A stretch of DNA of 64,000 bases from Tropicimonas_B omnivorans (lineage in GTDB: Bacteria; Pseudomonadota; Alphaproteobacteria; Rhodobacterales; Rhodobacteraceae), in NCBI RefSeq assembly GCF_031846565.1, contig NZ_JAVRHL010000003.1, positions 1,035,920 through 1,099,919 on the forward strand, written 5' to 3'. The position numbers and the translations under genes were made by a program. The notes below the pieces were generated by a model. The model saw only the letters and a program-made list of their open reading frames with translations. It was not told the DNA's origin and ran no database searches. Every line of letters begins with the position of its first letter. The stretch's first letter is position 1. Positions 1 to 9,827 of the stretch are shown here, in pieces.

Positions 1-1028
<1,028 letters not shown>

Positions 1029-1080
1029 TTCTGTCGCGTCCTTATCCCATGTGCCGCGCGGGGCGGCAATGACTGCCCGT

Positions 1081-1095
1081 GTTCACCACTTGTTC
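1081..1095 (-). promoter_or_regulatory. LexA binding site (SOS box) upstream of recA
   Basis: The sequence is GTTC-ACCACTT-GTTC, an exact match to the GTTC-N7-GTTC direct repeat bound by LexA in alphaproteobacteria. It lies about 53 bp before the recA start, where LexA would repress transcription. The match is seen directly; LexA binding is inferred from the known consensus. Confidence 0.85.
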
Positions 1096-1208
1096 TATCC
1101 CCAGATGCCATCGCCCACGACCATATTCAAGATCTTTGTCACGCTCCATTTTCGCCCGGCACACGTTGAGATAGAGTAAATCCGCGATCCGAACCCGAGG
1201 GCAGCGCC

Positions 1209-1811
1209 ATGGTGATTTTCTGGGATGCGGGGCTGGTGCTCCTGGCGGTGCCGAAGACCGGTACGCAGGCGCTCGAGGAAGCGTTCTCCCAGCGCGCCGA
1301 CATCGTCTTCCGCCACCCGCCGCTGACCAAACACATGCCGCTGGGATGGTTTCGGCGGAAGATCCTGCCGCTCTTCGCCCCCGAGGATCAGGCCCGGCTG
1401 AAGAGCGTGGCGGTGATCCGGGAACCGGTGGACTGGCTTGGAAGCTGGTACCGCTACAGGACCCGCGGGGACATTCTCGGAACGCCGAACAGTACGGCCG
1501 GGATGGACTTTGCGACCTTTGCAGAGGGGTATCTGTCCGATGCGCAGCCATCTTACGCCACCGTGGGGTCGCAGGGGCGGTTCCTCCAAGACAACAGGGG
1601 CCGGATCGCCGTGGATCATCTGTTTGCCTACGAGCGAATGGACGAGCTGCTGGATTTCCTCGAAGACCGCGTCGGCCTTGCCGGGGTGACCCCACCTATC
1701 CGCAACGCCTCCCCCGAACGCCCGCTTGATTTGCCTGACCAGCTCCGAAAGCGACTTCGGGAAAGCCTGGCGTTCGACATCGAGCTGCACGCCGCGACAA
1801 TGAGGAAATAG
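1209..1811 (+). CDS. Sulfotransferase family protein
   Basis: This 200-residue protein has the two PAPS-binding signatures of sulfotransferases: a 5'-phosphosulfate loop AVPKTGTQ near residues 13-20, and a 3'-phosphate-type IREPVDWLGSWYRYR near 70-84. Such enzymes move sulfate from PAPS to a carbohydrate or other acceptor; the acceptor here cannot be read from the sequence. It is short for the family (often 220-300 residues). The ATG has GAGGG about 8 nt upstream. It is divergent from recA and convergent with cckA, whose stop is only 6 bp from this one. The alternative is a related P-loop protein without sulfotransferase activity. Confidence 0.8.
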   Translation: MVIFWDAGLVLLAVPKTGTQALEEAFSQRADIVFRHPPLTKHMPLGWFRRKILPLFAPEDQARLKSVAVIREPVDWLGSWYRYRTRGDILGTPNSTAGMDFATFAEGYLSDAQPSYATVGSQGRFLQDNRGRIAVDHLFAYERMDELLDFLEDRVGLAGVTPPIRNASPERPLDLPDQLRKRLRESLAFDIELHAATMRK

Positions 1812-1817
1812 GTCCCG

Positions 1818-4322
1818 TCAGTGCAGCTGTCGGCGCACCATCTCGGTAAGCTCGTTCAGAGAGAACGGCTTGGACAGGAACGTCGAGTTCGGAATGCGGC
1901 TGCGCTCCTCGGCGAAGGGCTCCTCGGCATAGCCGGAAACGAAGATGACGCCGGTGCCCGGGCGGTTTGCGAGCGCGCGCCGCACCCAGGTCGGACCGTC
2001 GAGACCCGGCATCACGACGTCGGTGACGAACAGATCGATCTCGAGCGCCGGGTCCTCGAGCCGCGATAGGGCCTCTTCGGCGTTGCGCGCCTCGATGACC
2101 TCGTAACCTCGCATCTGAAGGGCGCGGGACGCGAACGCACGGACAGGAGCCTCGTCCTCGACGAGAAGGATCTTGCCCAGATCGGTTCCCGGCACGGGTC
2201 GGGACGTCCCGTCTCGCATCATGCCTGAAGATATCGATGATTGCGTCAAACTGTCGTGGATGACTTGAGGGGGATCGATGGCTGGAATGGCCGCTGGCAT
2301 CAGCTCCTGAGGGTCTGGCTCCGTCCGGCTGGCATCGGCCGCCGAAGAGATGTTCTTGATCGCCCCTTCGACCGCCTCGACCACGCGCGCTTCCATCATC
2401 TGCTCCTCGACGGAGCTCGAAACCTCGCTCGGTGTCAGATCAAGCGGAGGAGGCGCGGTCGCTTCAGCCGGGGCGCATGCAGGGAACAGAAGAAGGAATG
2501 TCGTCCCGGACCCGAGTGCCGAATCGACGAAGACATAGCCGCCGGATTGCTTCACGATCCCGTAAACGGTTGCCAGCCCGAGGCCGGTTCCTTCGCCGGC
2601 GCGCTTGGTCGTGAAGAAGGGTTCGAAGATCTGCTCAAGCTTGTCGAGGGGGATGCCGACGCCATGGTCTTTTACGCGAACCGCGCAGTATCGCCCAGCC
2701 GGAACAGTCGCACGGTTCCGGCTCATGGGTTCCGTCAGGGTCAGCGCCTCGGTCTCTATGCAGATCTCGCCGCCCTCCGGCATCGCGTCGCGCGCGTTCA
2801 CCACGAGGTTCATGATCACCTGTTCGAGCTGCCGCTTGTCCGCCCGTATCGAAGCGAGATCTTCAGCCTGTGCGAAGGTCAGTGAAACCCGTTCCCCAAC
2901 GATACGATTGAGCAGATGGACGAGGTCGGAGAGTACATCCCGCAGGTCGATCCGCTCCGGCTGCATGGTCTGCTTGCGAGAAAACGCGAGGAGCTGGCTG
3001 ACGAGACTGCTCGCTCGGTTCACGTTCTGTTCAATCTGGACCAGATCCGCGTATTCCGCGTCCCCAGCATCGTGACGCATGAGAAGGAGTTCGCAATGCC
3101 CGAGGATGGCCGTGAGCAGGTTGTTGAAATCGTGCGCGATTCCTCCGGCGAGCTGGCCGATGGCCTGCATCTTCTGGCTTTGCGTAAACTTGGCTTCGAG
3201 GGATTTGAGTTCGGTCGCATCCATCACGACAGCGGTCAGGCCGGCCGTGCCGGGCGGGATGCTGAGGGTCACCTGGACGAACTTCTTTTCGCCGCGGCGG
3301 GATTGCAGGATCTCGGGTGATCCCCGCGTCAGGCCACTGGCGGCGTCCCGCAGCCATTCGTTGACCGGGCGACCGAGGCCTTCGACCAGTTCGGCGAAAT
3401 TCGCGCCCGGACCGGCTTCGGGCCCGATCAGACCGCGAGCGAGATCGTTGGCTCCGAGGACGTGCCCCTCCTGCGACAGTCGCAGAACCGCAACGGGCAG
3501 CATCTCGAGCGAAGCGGCCTCCTCCGGGCCCAGCGGATCGTCCTGCGCCGGAAGGAGGTACACCTCCCGGCGCCCGTTCGGCGTGCCGATCTCGACGATG
3601 CGGGCGCGGACGCTGCCATTCGGCGTGCGCACATTGTGCTGCGCGCCGCTTTGCAATGGCAGATCATCGAAGATCGCATCCACGGTGCGGGCCGAGGCAC
3701 CGACGAGGCGACGCATCGCGGCGTTCCGGAACAGGATTGCGCCCGAATCGCCCAGCGTCATCATGGGAAGGCCAATGCCCTCAGCGGACCGTGAACCGGA
3801 TTTTTCCGACAGATCCTCGATGCGCCAGAGGGTCATGCCGCCCCCGATCTCATGGGCCGCCATGCGAAGGTGGCCGCGCGTGCCGACGATGTCTTCCCGG
3901 CCCGCGCCGGACGCCGCGATCGAAAGCGAGAGGCGCGACAGGAGCGCGGAGGGGTCTGCGACAGTCCCTCGAAGAGCGCGGGCGAGCGTCTCGCCCTTGC
4001 CCCCGAACCGATGTTCAGCAGCGGGATTTCGCAAGGCGATGATTCCATCCGAGCGCGTTACGAAGACCGGAACGGCATCGTTACCCAAGAGACGCGAGAG
4101 AGACGCCGTATCAGGAACATCGCGTTGCGCGAGAGCGAGGATGACGGCGCGCAGGAGCATGAGCGCGGCCATGACACCCGCCGCGCTCAACGCGCAAAGT
4201 GCTGCGAACCCCGGCGGAAGGAGATACGCCGCGACGCAGGCGGCAAATGCCGCACTGGCAAGGGCTGGAAACCTTGGGAAGCGATCCGCAAGACCGGCAG
4301 GAGCGGCGTGGACAACAGTCAA
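1818..4322 (-). CDS. cckA: Cell-cycle hybrid sensor histidine kinase CckA
   Basis: CckA feeds phosphate through ChpT to CtrA, controlling cell cycle, motility and gene-transfer-agent genes in alphaproteobacteria. Reading from a TTG at 4322 gives 834 residues: two membrane segments (about 18-65), PAS-like regions (about 80-370), an H-box GGIAHDFNNLL with His near 397, an N-box NLVVNARDAMPEGG near 506-518, G-boxes DHGVGI and GTGLGL, then a receiver domain with phospho-Asp near 768 in VTDVVMPGLDG. A low-complexity linker of about 90 residues separates kinase and receiver. The open frame runs on to 4601, but that part overlaps rsmB and is arginine/serine-rich; the TTG follows GGGAGAGG closely. 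The exact start is uncertain; the identity is not. Confidence 0.92.
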   Translation of the reverse strand: MTVVHAAPAGLADRFPRFPALASAAFAACVAAYLLPPGFAALCALSAAGVMAALMLLRAVILALAQRDVPDTASLSRLLGNDAVPVFVTRSDGIIALRNPAAEHRFGGKGETLARALRGTVADPSALLSRLSLSIAASGAGREDIVGTRGHLRMAAHEIGGGMTLWRIEDLSEKSGSRSAEGIGLPMMTLGDSGAILFRNAAMRRLVGASARTVDAIFDDLPLQSGAQHNVRTPNGSVRARIVEIGTPNGRREVYLLPAQDDPLGPEEAASLEMLPVAVLRLSQEGHVLGANDLARGLIGPEAGPGANFAELVEGLGRPVNEWLRDAASGLTRGSPEILQSRRGEKKFVQVTLSIPPGTAGLTAVVMDATELKSLEAKFTQSQKMQAIGQLAGGIAHDFNNLLTAILGHCELLLMRHDAGDAEYADLVQIEQNVNRASSLVSQLLAFSRKQTMQPERIDLRDVLSDLVHLLNRIVGERVSLTFAQAEDLASIRADKRQLEQVIMNLVVNARDAMPEGGEICIETEALTLTEPMSRNRATVPAGRYCAVRVKDHGVGIPLDKLEQIFEPFFTTKRAGEGTGLGLATVYGIVKQSGGYVFVDSALGSGTTFLLLFPACAPAEATAPPPLDLTPSEVSSSVEEQMMEARVVEAVEGAIKNISSAADASRTEPDPQELMPAAIPAIDPPQVIHDSLTQSSISSGMMRDGTSRPVPGTDLGKILLVEDEAPVRAFASRALQMRGYEVIEARNAEEALSRLEDPALEIDLFVTDVVMPGLDGPTWVRRALANRPGTGVIFVSGYAEEPFAEERSRIPNSTFLSKPFSLNELTEMVRRQLH

Positions 4323-4383
4323 GGGACCTCTCCCGAAGCTACGTGGTCCCTGCCGATATGACGCGCGAAGTGTTAACGGAGTC

Positions 4384-5547
4384 TTAAGCCCCGCTCTCCC
4401 TGACCAGGATTGCCGCGTAAAACCCGTCTCCGCCCTCGAGCGGACTGAAGCGGCGTTCCTCCCGGATGGTCCAGCCGTGCGTGTCACCGACGAACTGTGC
4501 GACCTGCTCTTCGTTCTCGGCGCGCAGCAGCGAGCAGGTAAGATAGGCGATCGCACCCGAGGAGAGCGCGGCGGCCCGGCGCAGAAGGCCGGCCTGGACA
4601 TCTTTCAGTTCATCGAGCCGATCCGGGGTCAGGGACCATTTCGCCTCCGGCTGACGACGCCAGGCGCCGCTGCCCGAACACGGCACATCGAGGACCACGA
4701 CAGGGTACCTTTCACCCTCCAAAATTCGTTTCACGACAGTGACTTTCGACCCGATCTTCGCGCGTGTCGCACGCTCCGGAATGTCACGCATACGGATCGG
4801 ATCCGCATCATGGGCGACGATGGTGGCGCCGAGTGCGGCCAGCGCGAGCGCCTTGCCACCACCTCCCGCACAATAGTCGAGGATGGCGCCGTGCTCCGGA
4901 ACGGGGATCATGGCGGCGGCAGCTTGCGAGGCGGCATCCTGAAGCTCGACGAGACCATCAATAAATGCGTTCGAATTCCGTATCTTGCGGGCGCCTTCTG
5001 TTACGCGTAGCGCTGTTGTGCATAAGGGATGAGGCTCGGTTTCGATCCCCTCTTCCGAAAGCCTCGCCTGAGCGGCCGCCCGGTCCATCCGGGCGATGTT
5101 TGCTCGCAAGGTTACCGGAGCTCTTGCCCGTAATTCATTGAGAACGGGGGAATAATCCTCACCTAAAGACCGGCGCAGATCGGTCATGAGCCAATCCGGA
5201 ACGTCAAGCGTCTCGGCCTCCGTGACAGGACCCGTCGCGGACAGTTCCTCGTCGGTGGCGGGCGGCAGAGCATACGTCCCGCCGGTGAACCAGTCGGACG
5301 GCGCCTCGCCCCGTTCGCGCAGGAGGCCGAGGACGATCCCGCGGCCGGTTTCGCCGCCGCCGCGGGCCGCAGCCGAGCGTCGCCTGCGCAGACCGTCGAA
5401 GACGATGTCACGGATCGCTGCGCGATCCTTGGAGCCGGCGAAGCGGCTGCGGCGCGCCCAGTTGGTCAGCTCTTTCTCGGCGGGACCTCCCGCGAGGATG
5501 CGATCCAGTATCTCGACGGCGGCCGCGGCGCGCGCCGGCGGGGTCAC
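4384..5547 (-). CDS. rsmB: 16S rRNA m5C methyltransferase, RsmB/NOP family
   Basis: This 387-residue protein belongs to the RsmB (Sun/Fmu) family, which makes 5-methylcytosine in 16S rRNA using SAM. The N-terminal ~130 residues resemble the NusB-like RNA-binding domain. The C-terminal half carries a SAM loop LDYCAGGGGKALALAALG, the DVPCSGSGAWRR motif and the catalytic-cysteine motif LTCSLLRAENEEQV. It lies 61 bp upstream of cckA on the same strand and diverges from aroQ. Assignment to RsmB rather than a sister NOP2/Sun enzyme rests on overall layout, so the target base is inferred. Confidence 0.88.
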   Translation of the reverse strand: MTPPARAAAAVEILDRILAGGPAEKELTNWARRSRFAGSKDRAAIRDIVFDGLRRRRSAAARGGGETGRGIVLGLLRERGEAPSDWFTGGTYALPPATDEELSATGPVTEAETLDVPDWLMTDLRRSLGEDYSPVLNELRARAPVTLRANIARMDRAAAQARLSEEGIETEPHPLCTTALRVTEGARKIRNSNAFIDGLVELQDAASQAAAAMIPVPEHGAILDYCAGGGGKALALAALGATIVAHDADPIRMRDIPERATRAKIGSKVTVVKRILEGERYPVVVLDVPCSGSGAWRRQPEAKWSLTPDRLDELKDVQAGLLRRAAALSSGAIAYLTCSLLRAENEEQVAQFVGDTHGWTIREERRFSPLEGGDGFYAAILVRESGA

Positions 5548-5643
5548 GACCTCCCCCCGGCGTCGCGGCGGAGCGGTCTTTCATTTGACAGACGCGGCCC
5601 CGACCGGCCAGTGAGCGAGGCGAAGATGAAAAGCGAGTGGTAC

Positions 5644-6096
5644 ATGAAGACGATCTTCCTTCTGAACGGGCCCAACCTCAACCTGCTCGGTCAGAGGCAG
5701 CCTGAGATCTACGGCGCCGAAACGCTCGTGGACGTGGAACGGATCGCGCGGGAGGCCCTGGCCGACGGTTTCACGCTGAAGGCAATGCAGTCGAACCACG
5801 AAGGCGTCCTGATCGACAGCATCCAGGAGGCGCGGCAGAAAGCGGCCGGGATCGTGATCAATCCCGGCGCCTATTCGCACACCTCGATCGCCATTCTCGA
5901 CGCGCTGAACGCCTTCGAGGGCCCGGTGATGGAAGTGCATATCTCCAACATCCACCGCCGCGAGAGCTTCCGCCACACATCCTATGTCAGTCTGCGTGCG
6001 GACGGGGTGATCGCCGGGCTGGGAACGGAAGGCTATGCCGCCGCCGTGCGGCGGATCTGCACCCTCGCCCCGGCCGGCCCTCAACCGATCCGGTAG
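5644..6096 (+). CDS. aroQ: Type II 3-dehydroquinate dehydratase
   Basis: AroQ removes water from 3-dehydroquinate in the shikimate pathway. The 150-residue frame begins MKTIFLLNGPNLNLLGQRQP and contains the active-site tyrosine context PEIYG, NPGAYSHTS and the histidine-bearing HISNIHRRESFRH. Length matches the dodecameric type II family (about 145-150). In-frame ATGs exist at 5611 and 5626; 5644 matches the conserved N-terminus, though 5626 has the better ribosome site (GCGAGG). Its last 16 bp overlap the end of guaB on the other strand. Confidence 0.95.
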   Translation: MKTIFLLNGPNLNLLGQRQPEIYGAETLVDVERIAREALADGFTLKAMQSNHEGVLIDSIQEARQKAAGIVINPGAYSHTSIAILDALNAFEGPVMEVHISNIHRRESFRHTSYVSLRADGVIAGLGTEGYAAAVRRICTLAPAGPQPIR

Positions 6097-7529
6097 TTCG
6101 GGCTCTCCCGCGTGATGGTCACGTCGTGGACGTGGCTTTCCTTCAGGCCCGCCCCTGTGATCCTGACGAACGAACAGTTGCGGCGCATCTCCTCGACGGT
6201 CGCCGCGCCGGTATATCCCATCGCCGCGCGAAGGCCGCCGACGAGCTGGTGCACCACCGCCTGAGCGGAGCCCTTGTAGGGAACCTGCCCCTCAATGCCC
6301 TCGGGAACGAGCTTGTCCGTCGCGGCATCCTTCTGGAAGTACCGGTCGGCCGAGCCGCGGGCCATGGCGCCGAGGGAGCCCATGCCGCGATAGGTCTTGT
6401 AGGATCGGCCCTGGTACAGGATGACCTCGCCCGGGCTCTCGTCCGTGCCGGCGATCATCGATCCGACCATGGCGCAGGAGGCGCCCGCGGCGATCGCCTT
6501 GGCGAAATCTCCGGACAGCTTGATGCCGCCATCGGCAATGATTGGCGTATCCCCCGCCGCCGAGGCGCAATCCATGACCGCCGTGAGCTGCGGCACGCCG
6601 ACACCGGCGACCATCCGCGTCGTGCAGATGGATCCCGGCCCGATGCCGACCTTGATCGCGTCCGCCCCGGCGCCGATCAGCGCACGGGTGGCCTCGGCGG
6701 TGGCGACATTGCCGGCGGCGACCTGAACGTCGTTCGACAGCCGCTTGATCCGTTCGACGGCCTTGGCGACGCCCTCGGAATGGCCGTGCGCGGTGTCCAC
6801 CACGATCATGTCGCAGCCGGCATCGATCAGCGCCTCGGAGCGCTCGAAACCCGAATCTCCGACCGTCGTCGCGGCAGCGACGCGCAGGCGCCCGAGGCGG
6901 TCCTTGCAGGCATTGGGATTGAGGACGGCCTTTTCCAGATCTTTCAGCGTCAGAAGCCCGGTGAGCTTGCCGGAGGCGTCCACCACGAGAAGCTTCTCGA
7001 TCCGGCGGGCCTGCATCATCGACCGCGCCTCGTCGAGATCCGCAGGCTCGGTCAGGATCGCGAGCCGATCCGAGGTCATCATGGTGGAGACGGGCGTCTT
7101 GTCGTCCGAGGCGAAGCGCATGTCCCGGTTGGTGACGATGCCGACGACACGGCTCGAGGCGTCCACCACGGGGAAACCGGTGACGTTGTAGCGGGCCTGG
7201 AGCGCCTTGGCATCGGCCAGGGTCTGGTCGGGTGTCAGCGTGACGGGGTTGTAGACGGTGCCGCTCTCGAAACGCTTGACGCGGCGTACCTCCTCCTCCT
7301 GCTGTTCCAGCGTGAGGTTGCGGTGGATGACCCCCATGCCGCCCGATTGCGCCATGGCGATCGCCATGCGTCCCTCGGTCACGGTGTCCATCGCGGAACT
7401 CAGGACCGGAATGTTCAGGCGGATGGAGCGGGTGACGTATGTCCCGACATCGGCGGTGGAGGGAAGCACGCGGCTTTCCGCGGGCACCAGCAGCACATCA
7501 TCGAAGGTCAGGGCCTCTCGAATCTCCAT
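6081..7529 (-). CDS. guaB: IMP dehydrogenase
   Basis: GuaB oxidises IMP to XMP with NAD+, the committed step to GTP. The 482-residue protein has the full layout: N-terminal barrel half (ALTFDDVLLVPAESRVLPS), a CBS-domain pair at about 95-205 (VVGIVTNRDMRFA, KLTGLLTLKDLEK), the catalytic cysteine loop GPGSICTTRMVAGVG near 300, and the flap region SLGAMARGSADRYFQ. It is convergent with aroQ (16-bp overlap) and lies downstream of comEC on the same strand. Confidence 0.97.
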   Translation of the reverse strand: MEIREALTFDDVLLVPAESRVLPSTADVGTYVTRSIRLNIPVLSSAMDTVTEGRMAIAMAQSGGMGVIHRNLTLEQQEEEVRRVKRFESGTVYNPVTLTPDQTLADAKALQARYNVTGFPVVDASSRVVGIVTNRDMRFASDDKTPVSTMMTSDRLAILTEPADLDEARSMMQARRIEKLLVVDASGKLTGLLTLKDLEKAVLNPNACKDRLGRLRVAAATTVGDSGFERSEALIDAGCDMIVVDTAHGHSEGVAKAVERIKRLSNDVQVAAGNVATAEATRALIGAGADAIKVGIGPGSICTTRMVAGVGVPQLTAVMDCASAAGDTPIIADGGIKLSGDFAKAIAAGASCAMVGSMIAGTDESPGEVILYQGRSYKTYRGMGSLGAMARGSADRYFQKDAATDKLVPEGIEGQVPYKGSAQAVVHQLVGGLRAAMGYTGAATVEEMRRNCSFVRITGAGLKESHVHDVTITRESPNYRIG

Positions 7530-7608
7530 CTCACGCTCCTCGGGACGGTATCAATTGGCGCGTCCCTATTGCACGATGCCCGGCCGGGTGAAAGGCCCTC
7601 CGCTTCGG

Positions 7609-9731
7609 TCAATCCGCCGCGGCCCGTCCCGACCACGCTCGTCGCGCGCCGCCGAGGGCGGAGACCGGGAGCCATCCGCCCTGCCCGTCCGGCCAGAGGG
7701 CGAGCGTCCCGGTGCGGCCAAGCGCCTCGGGATCCAGCATCAGGCAGGGGCCGGCGCGGGGCGGGTCCGTGGCGGTGGTCACGACGATATGGGCCGTATC
7801 GCAGGCGGCCTCGGCGCGGGCGGCGTTCCCCCGGCCGGTGACGACGGCAAGGGTCTGCCCGCCGGGCAGGTCCGCACGAAGCTCCCCCGGCCGACCGGTG
7901 AAGCCGGGGCGACGGGCGGCGGCGTCCTGAAGCGAGGTATCGCCGTCATTCTCCAGCCAGATCGAGGCGACGAACCCGTCCCCGACGGGTTTCGACAGCG
8001 CGCGCCCCTCCTCCCCCATGATCCCGACGAGCCCCCCGGACGCGGCGATCAGCACGGGCGGACGCTCCGTCCCCCACCAGAGCGCGAGGGCGGCGGCCAG
8101 CAGCGGCAGGCCGGCGAGGCGCGCCAGTCCCTGCCAGAGGATCAGCCAGAGCGCCCCGAGTGTGATAAGCGGGAGAACCGCGCCGGGCCGGGCGCATGGA
8201 CCGCGGTCACCGCGCCCGGCCAGGAGGACACGGTCTCGGCGACGCGAAGGATCCAGACGAGGCCCAGTTTCATCACGCCGAGCCCGATCCCCGAGAGGCC
8301 GAGAGGCCAGAGGCAGGCGGTCAGAACGGCCGCCGGCATGACGAGAAGACCCATCACCGGCACGCTGAGGAGGTTCGCGATCAGCCCGTAATCGGACAGG
8401 CGCCCGAAATGCGCGGCGGCGTAGGGGGCCGTCGCGGCGCCGGCGATGGCGGAGGACATGACAGTCGCGAGGATCGGGGCCGTGATCCGCGGCATCCGCG
8501 GGCCGATCTCCGGCAGTCGTCTCAAGCCGCCGAAGATGGCGACGAGGGCCGTCGTCGCGGCGAAGGACATCTGGAAGCCGGGCGACAACAGCTCTTCGGG
8601 CCTCCGCGCGAGGACGATCAGCGCGGCGATGGCGACGGCCCTGAGGGAGATCGCACGACGCTCCAGAAGGACGGCACCCAGCATCACGGAGACCATCACG
8701 AAGGCCCGCTCGGTCGAGACCGACCCGCCCGAGAGCGCCAGATATCCCGCCGCCGCCACCAGCGCGCCGGACGCTGCGATCTTCCGGCAGGGCCAGCGCA
8801 GCGCGGCGTAAGGCACGAGGGCGAGGCCCAGCCGGATCGCGCCGAGAACGACGCCTGTCAGAAGGCCCATGTGCAGCCCGGAGATCGCGAGAAGATGCGC
8901 GAGGTTGGACGCGCGCAGATGCTCCAGCCGCTCCAGATCGAGCCCGGAGCGGTCCCCTGTCAGGATCGCCGCGGCGAAGGCGCCGGACGGCCCGTCCATC
9001 CGGTCGCGGACACCGGTGCTGATCGACATGCGAAGGCGAAAGATCCAGGCGGACGGCCCCGTGTCGCGGCTGTCGTCCATCGCGAGGACCGGCGTGCGGG
9101 TGTATCCGACGGCGCCGAGCCGGCCGAAGAAGGCATGGCGCCTGAAATCGAAGCCCCCGGGCTCGGCCGGGCCGTTCGGCGGAGAGAGATTGGCGGTCAG
9201 CATGATCGCGCGGCCCGGCTCCGGCACGAAATAGTCCTGCGGCCCGTAGAGGGAGATGCGGACGCGCTCCGGCGTGCGGGCGGGCGGCAGGTCACCGAGA
9301 TGGACCTCGGCCAGCGTGAGGCGGACCGCGTCCGAGGCGGAGCGGTCGATCCCGACGATCCGTCCCTCGACCGGGCCGTAATAGCGAAAGCCGAGGACGG
9401 GAGCGCCAACGTTGCGGGCCCGCAGGTCCGCCGCGATGCCGCCGGCGAGAATGAAGGCGAGCGCCAGGATCGGCGGCGCTCCCGGCCCCGCCCGCCCCGC
9501 GACGAGACCAAGCGCGACGCAGGCGAGGCTCGCCGCGACGAGCGCCGCCGGCGCCGGATCCGAGGGCAGCACGAACCAGATCGCGACGCCGACCCCGAAG
9601 GCCACCGGCGCCCAGTGCAAAAGGTGCCCCCTCTGGCGCTGAAGCGCGCGCGCCACTGACCCGTGCGGCCCGGTCCGCCGCGCGCCCTCGGCCGGAGCCT
9701 CCCTTGTTCCTGTCACGTCGCTTGCATACAC
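7609..9731 (-). pseudogene. comEC: ComEC/Rec2 competence channel, split by a frameshift
   Basis: ComEC is the inner-membrane channel that carries single-stranded DNA into the cytoplasm during natural transformation. The first frame (9731 to about 8184) gives a DUF4131-like N-terminus and the competence core, with ILTGDRSGL, LAHLLAISGLHMGLLTG and LLSPGFQMSFAAT. It then runs out of frame and stops near 8142. A second frame continues without a gap from about 8184 to 7609, through GALWLILWQGLARL and SGGLVGIMGEEGRALSKP to the domain ending in GARRAWSGRAAAD. Together they make about 700 residues, the normal length. The break lies in a run of G and C at about 8178-8192 and equals two extra bases or one missing. 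It may be a real mutation or a sequencing error. Confidence 0.85.
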
Positions 9732-9827
9732 GTCGCCCGAGTACCGGCGGACCGGTTAGCGCAAGGTTAACGCCGGCGCGGCCACCGCCCTTCAGAGATG
9801 ACCCTGGACAGAGCGGAGAGCGGCGCC

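Noticed and set aside
3079..5010. A 643-codon open frame on the plus strand
   Set aside because: It runs opposite cckA and rsmB and is Arg/Ser/Pro-rich, as expected for a shadow in GC-rich DNA.
8196..9659. A 487-codon open frame on the plus strand
   Set aside because: It is the antisense of comEC, with charged, low-complexity composition and no motif.
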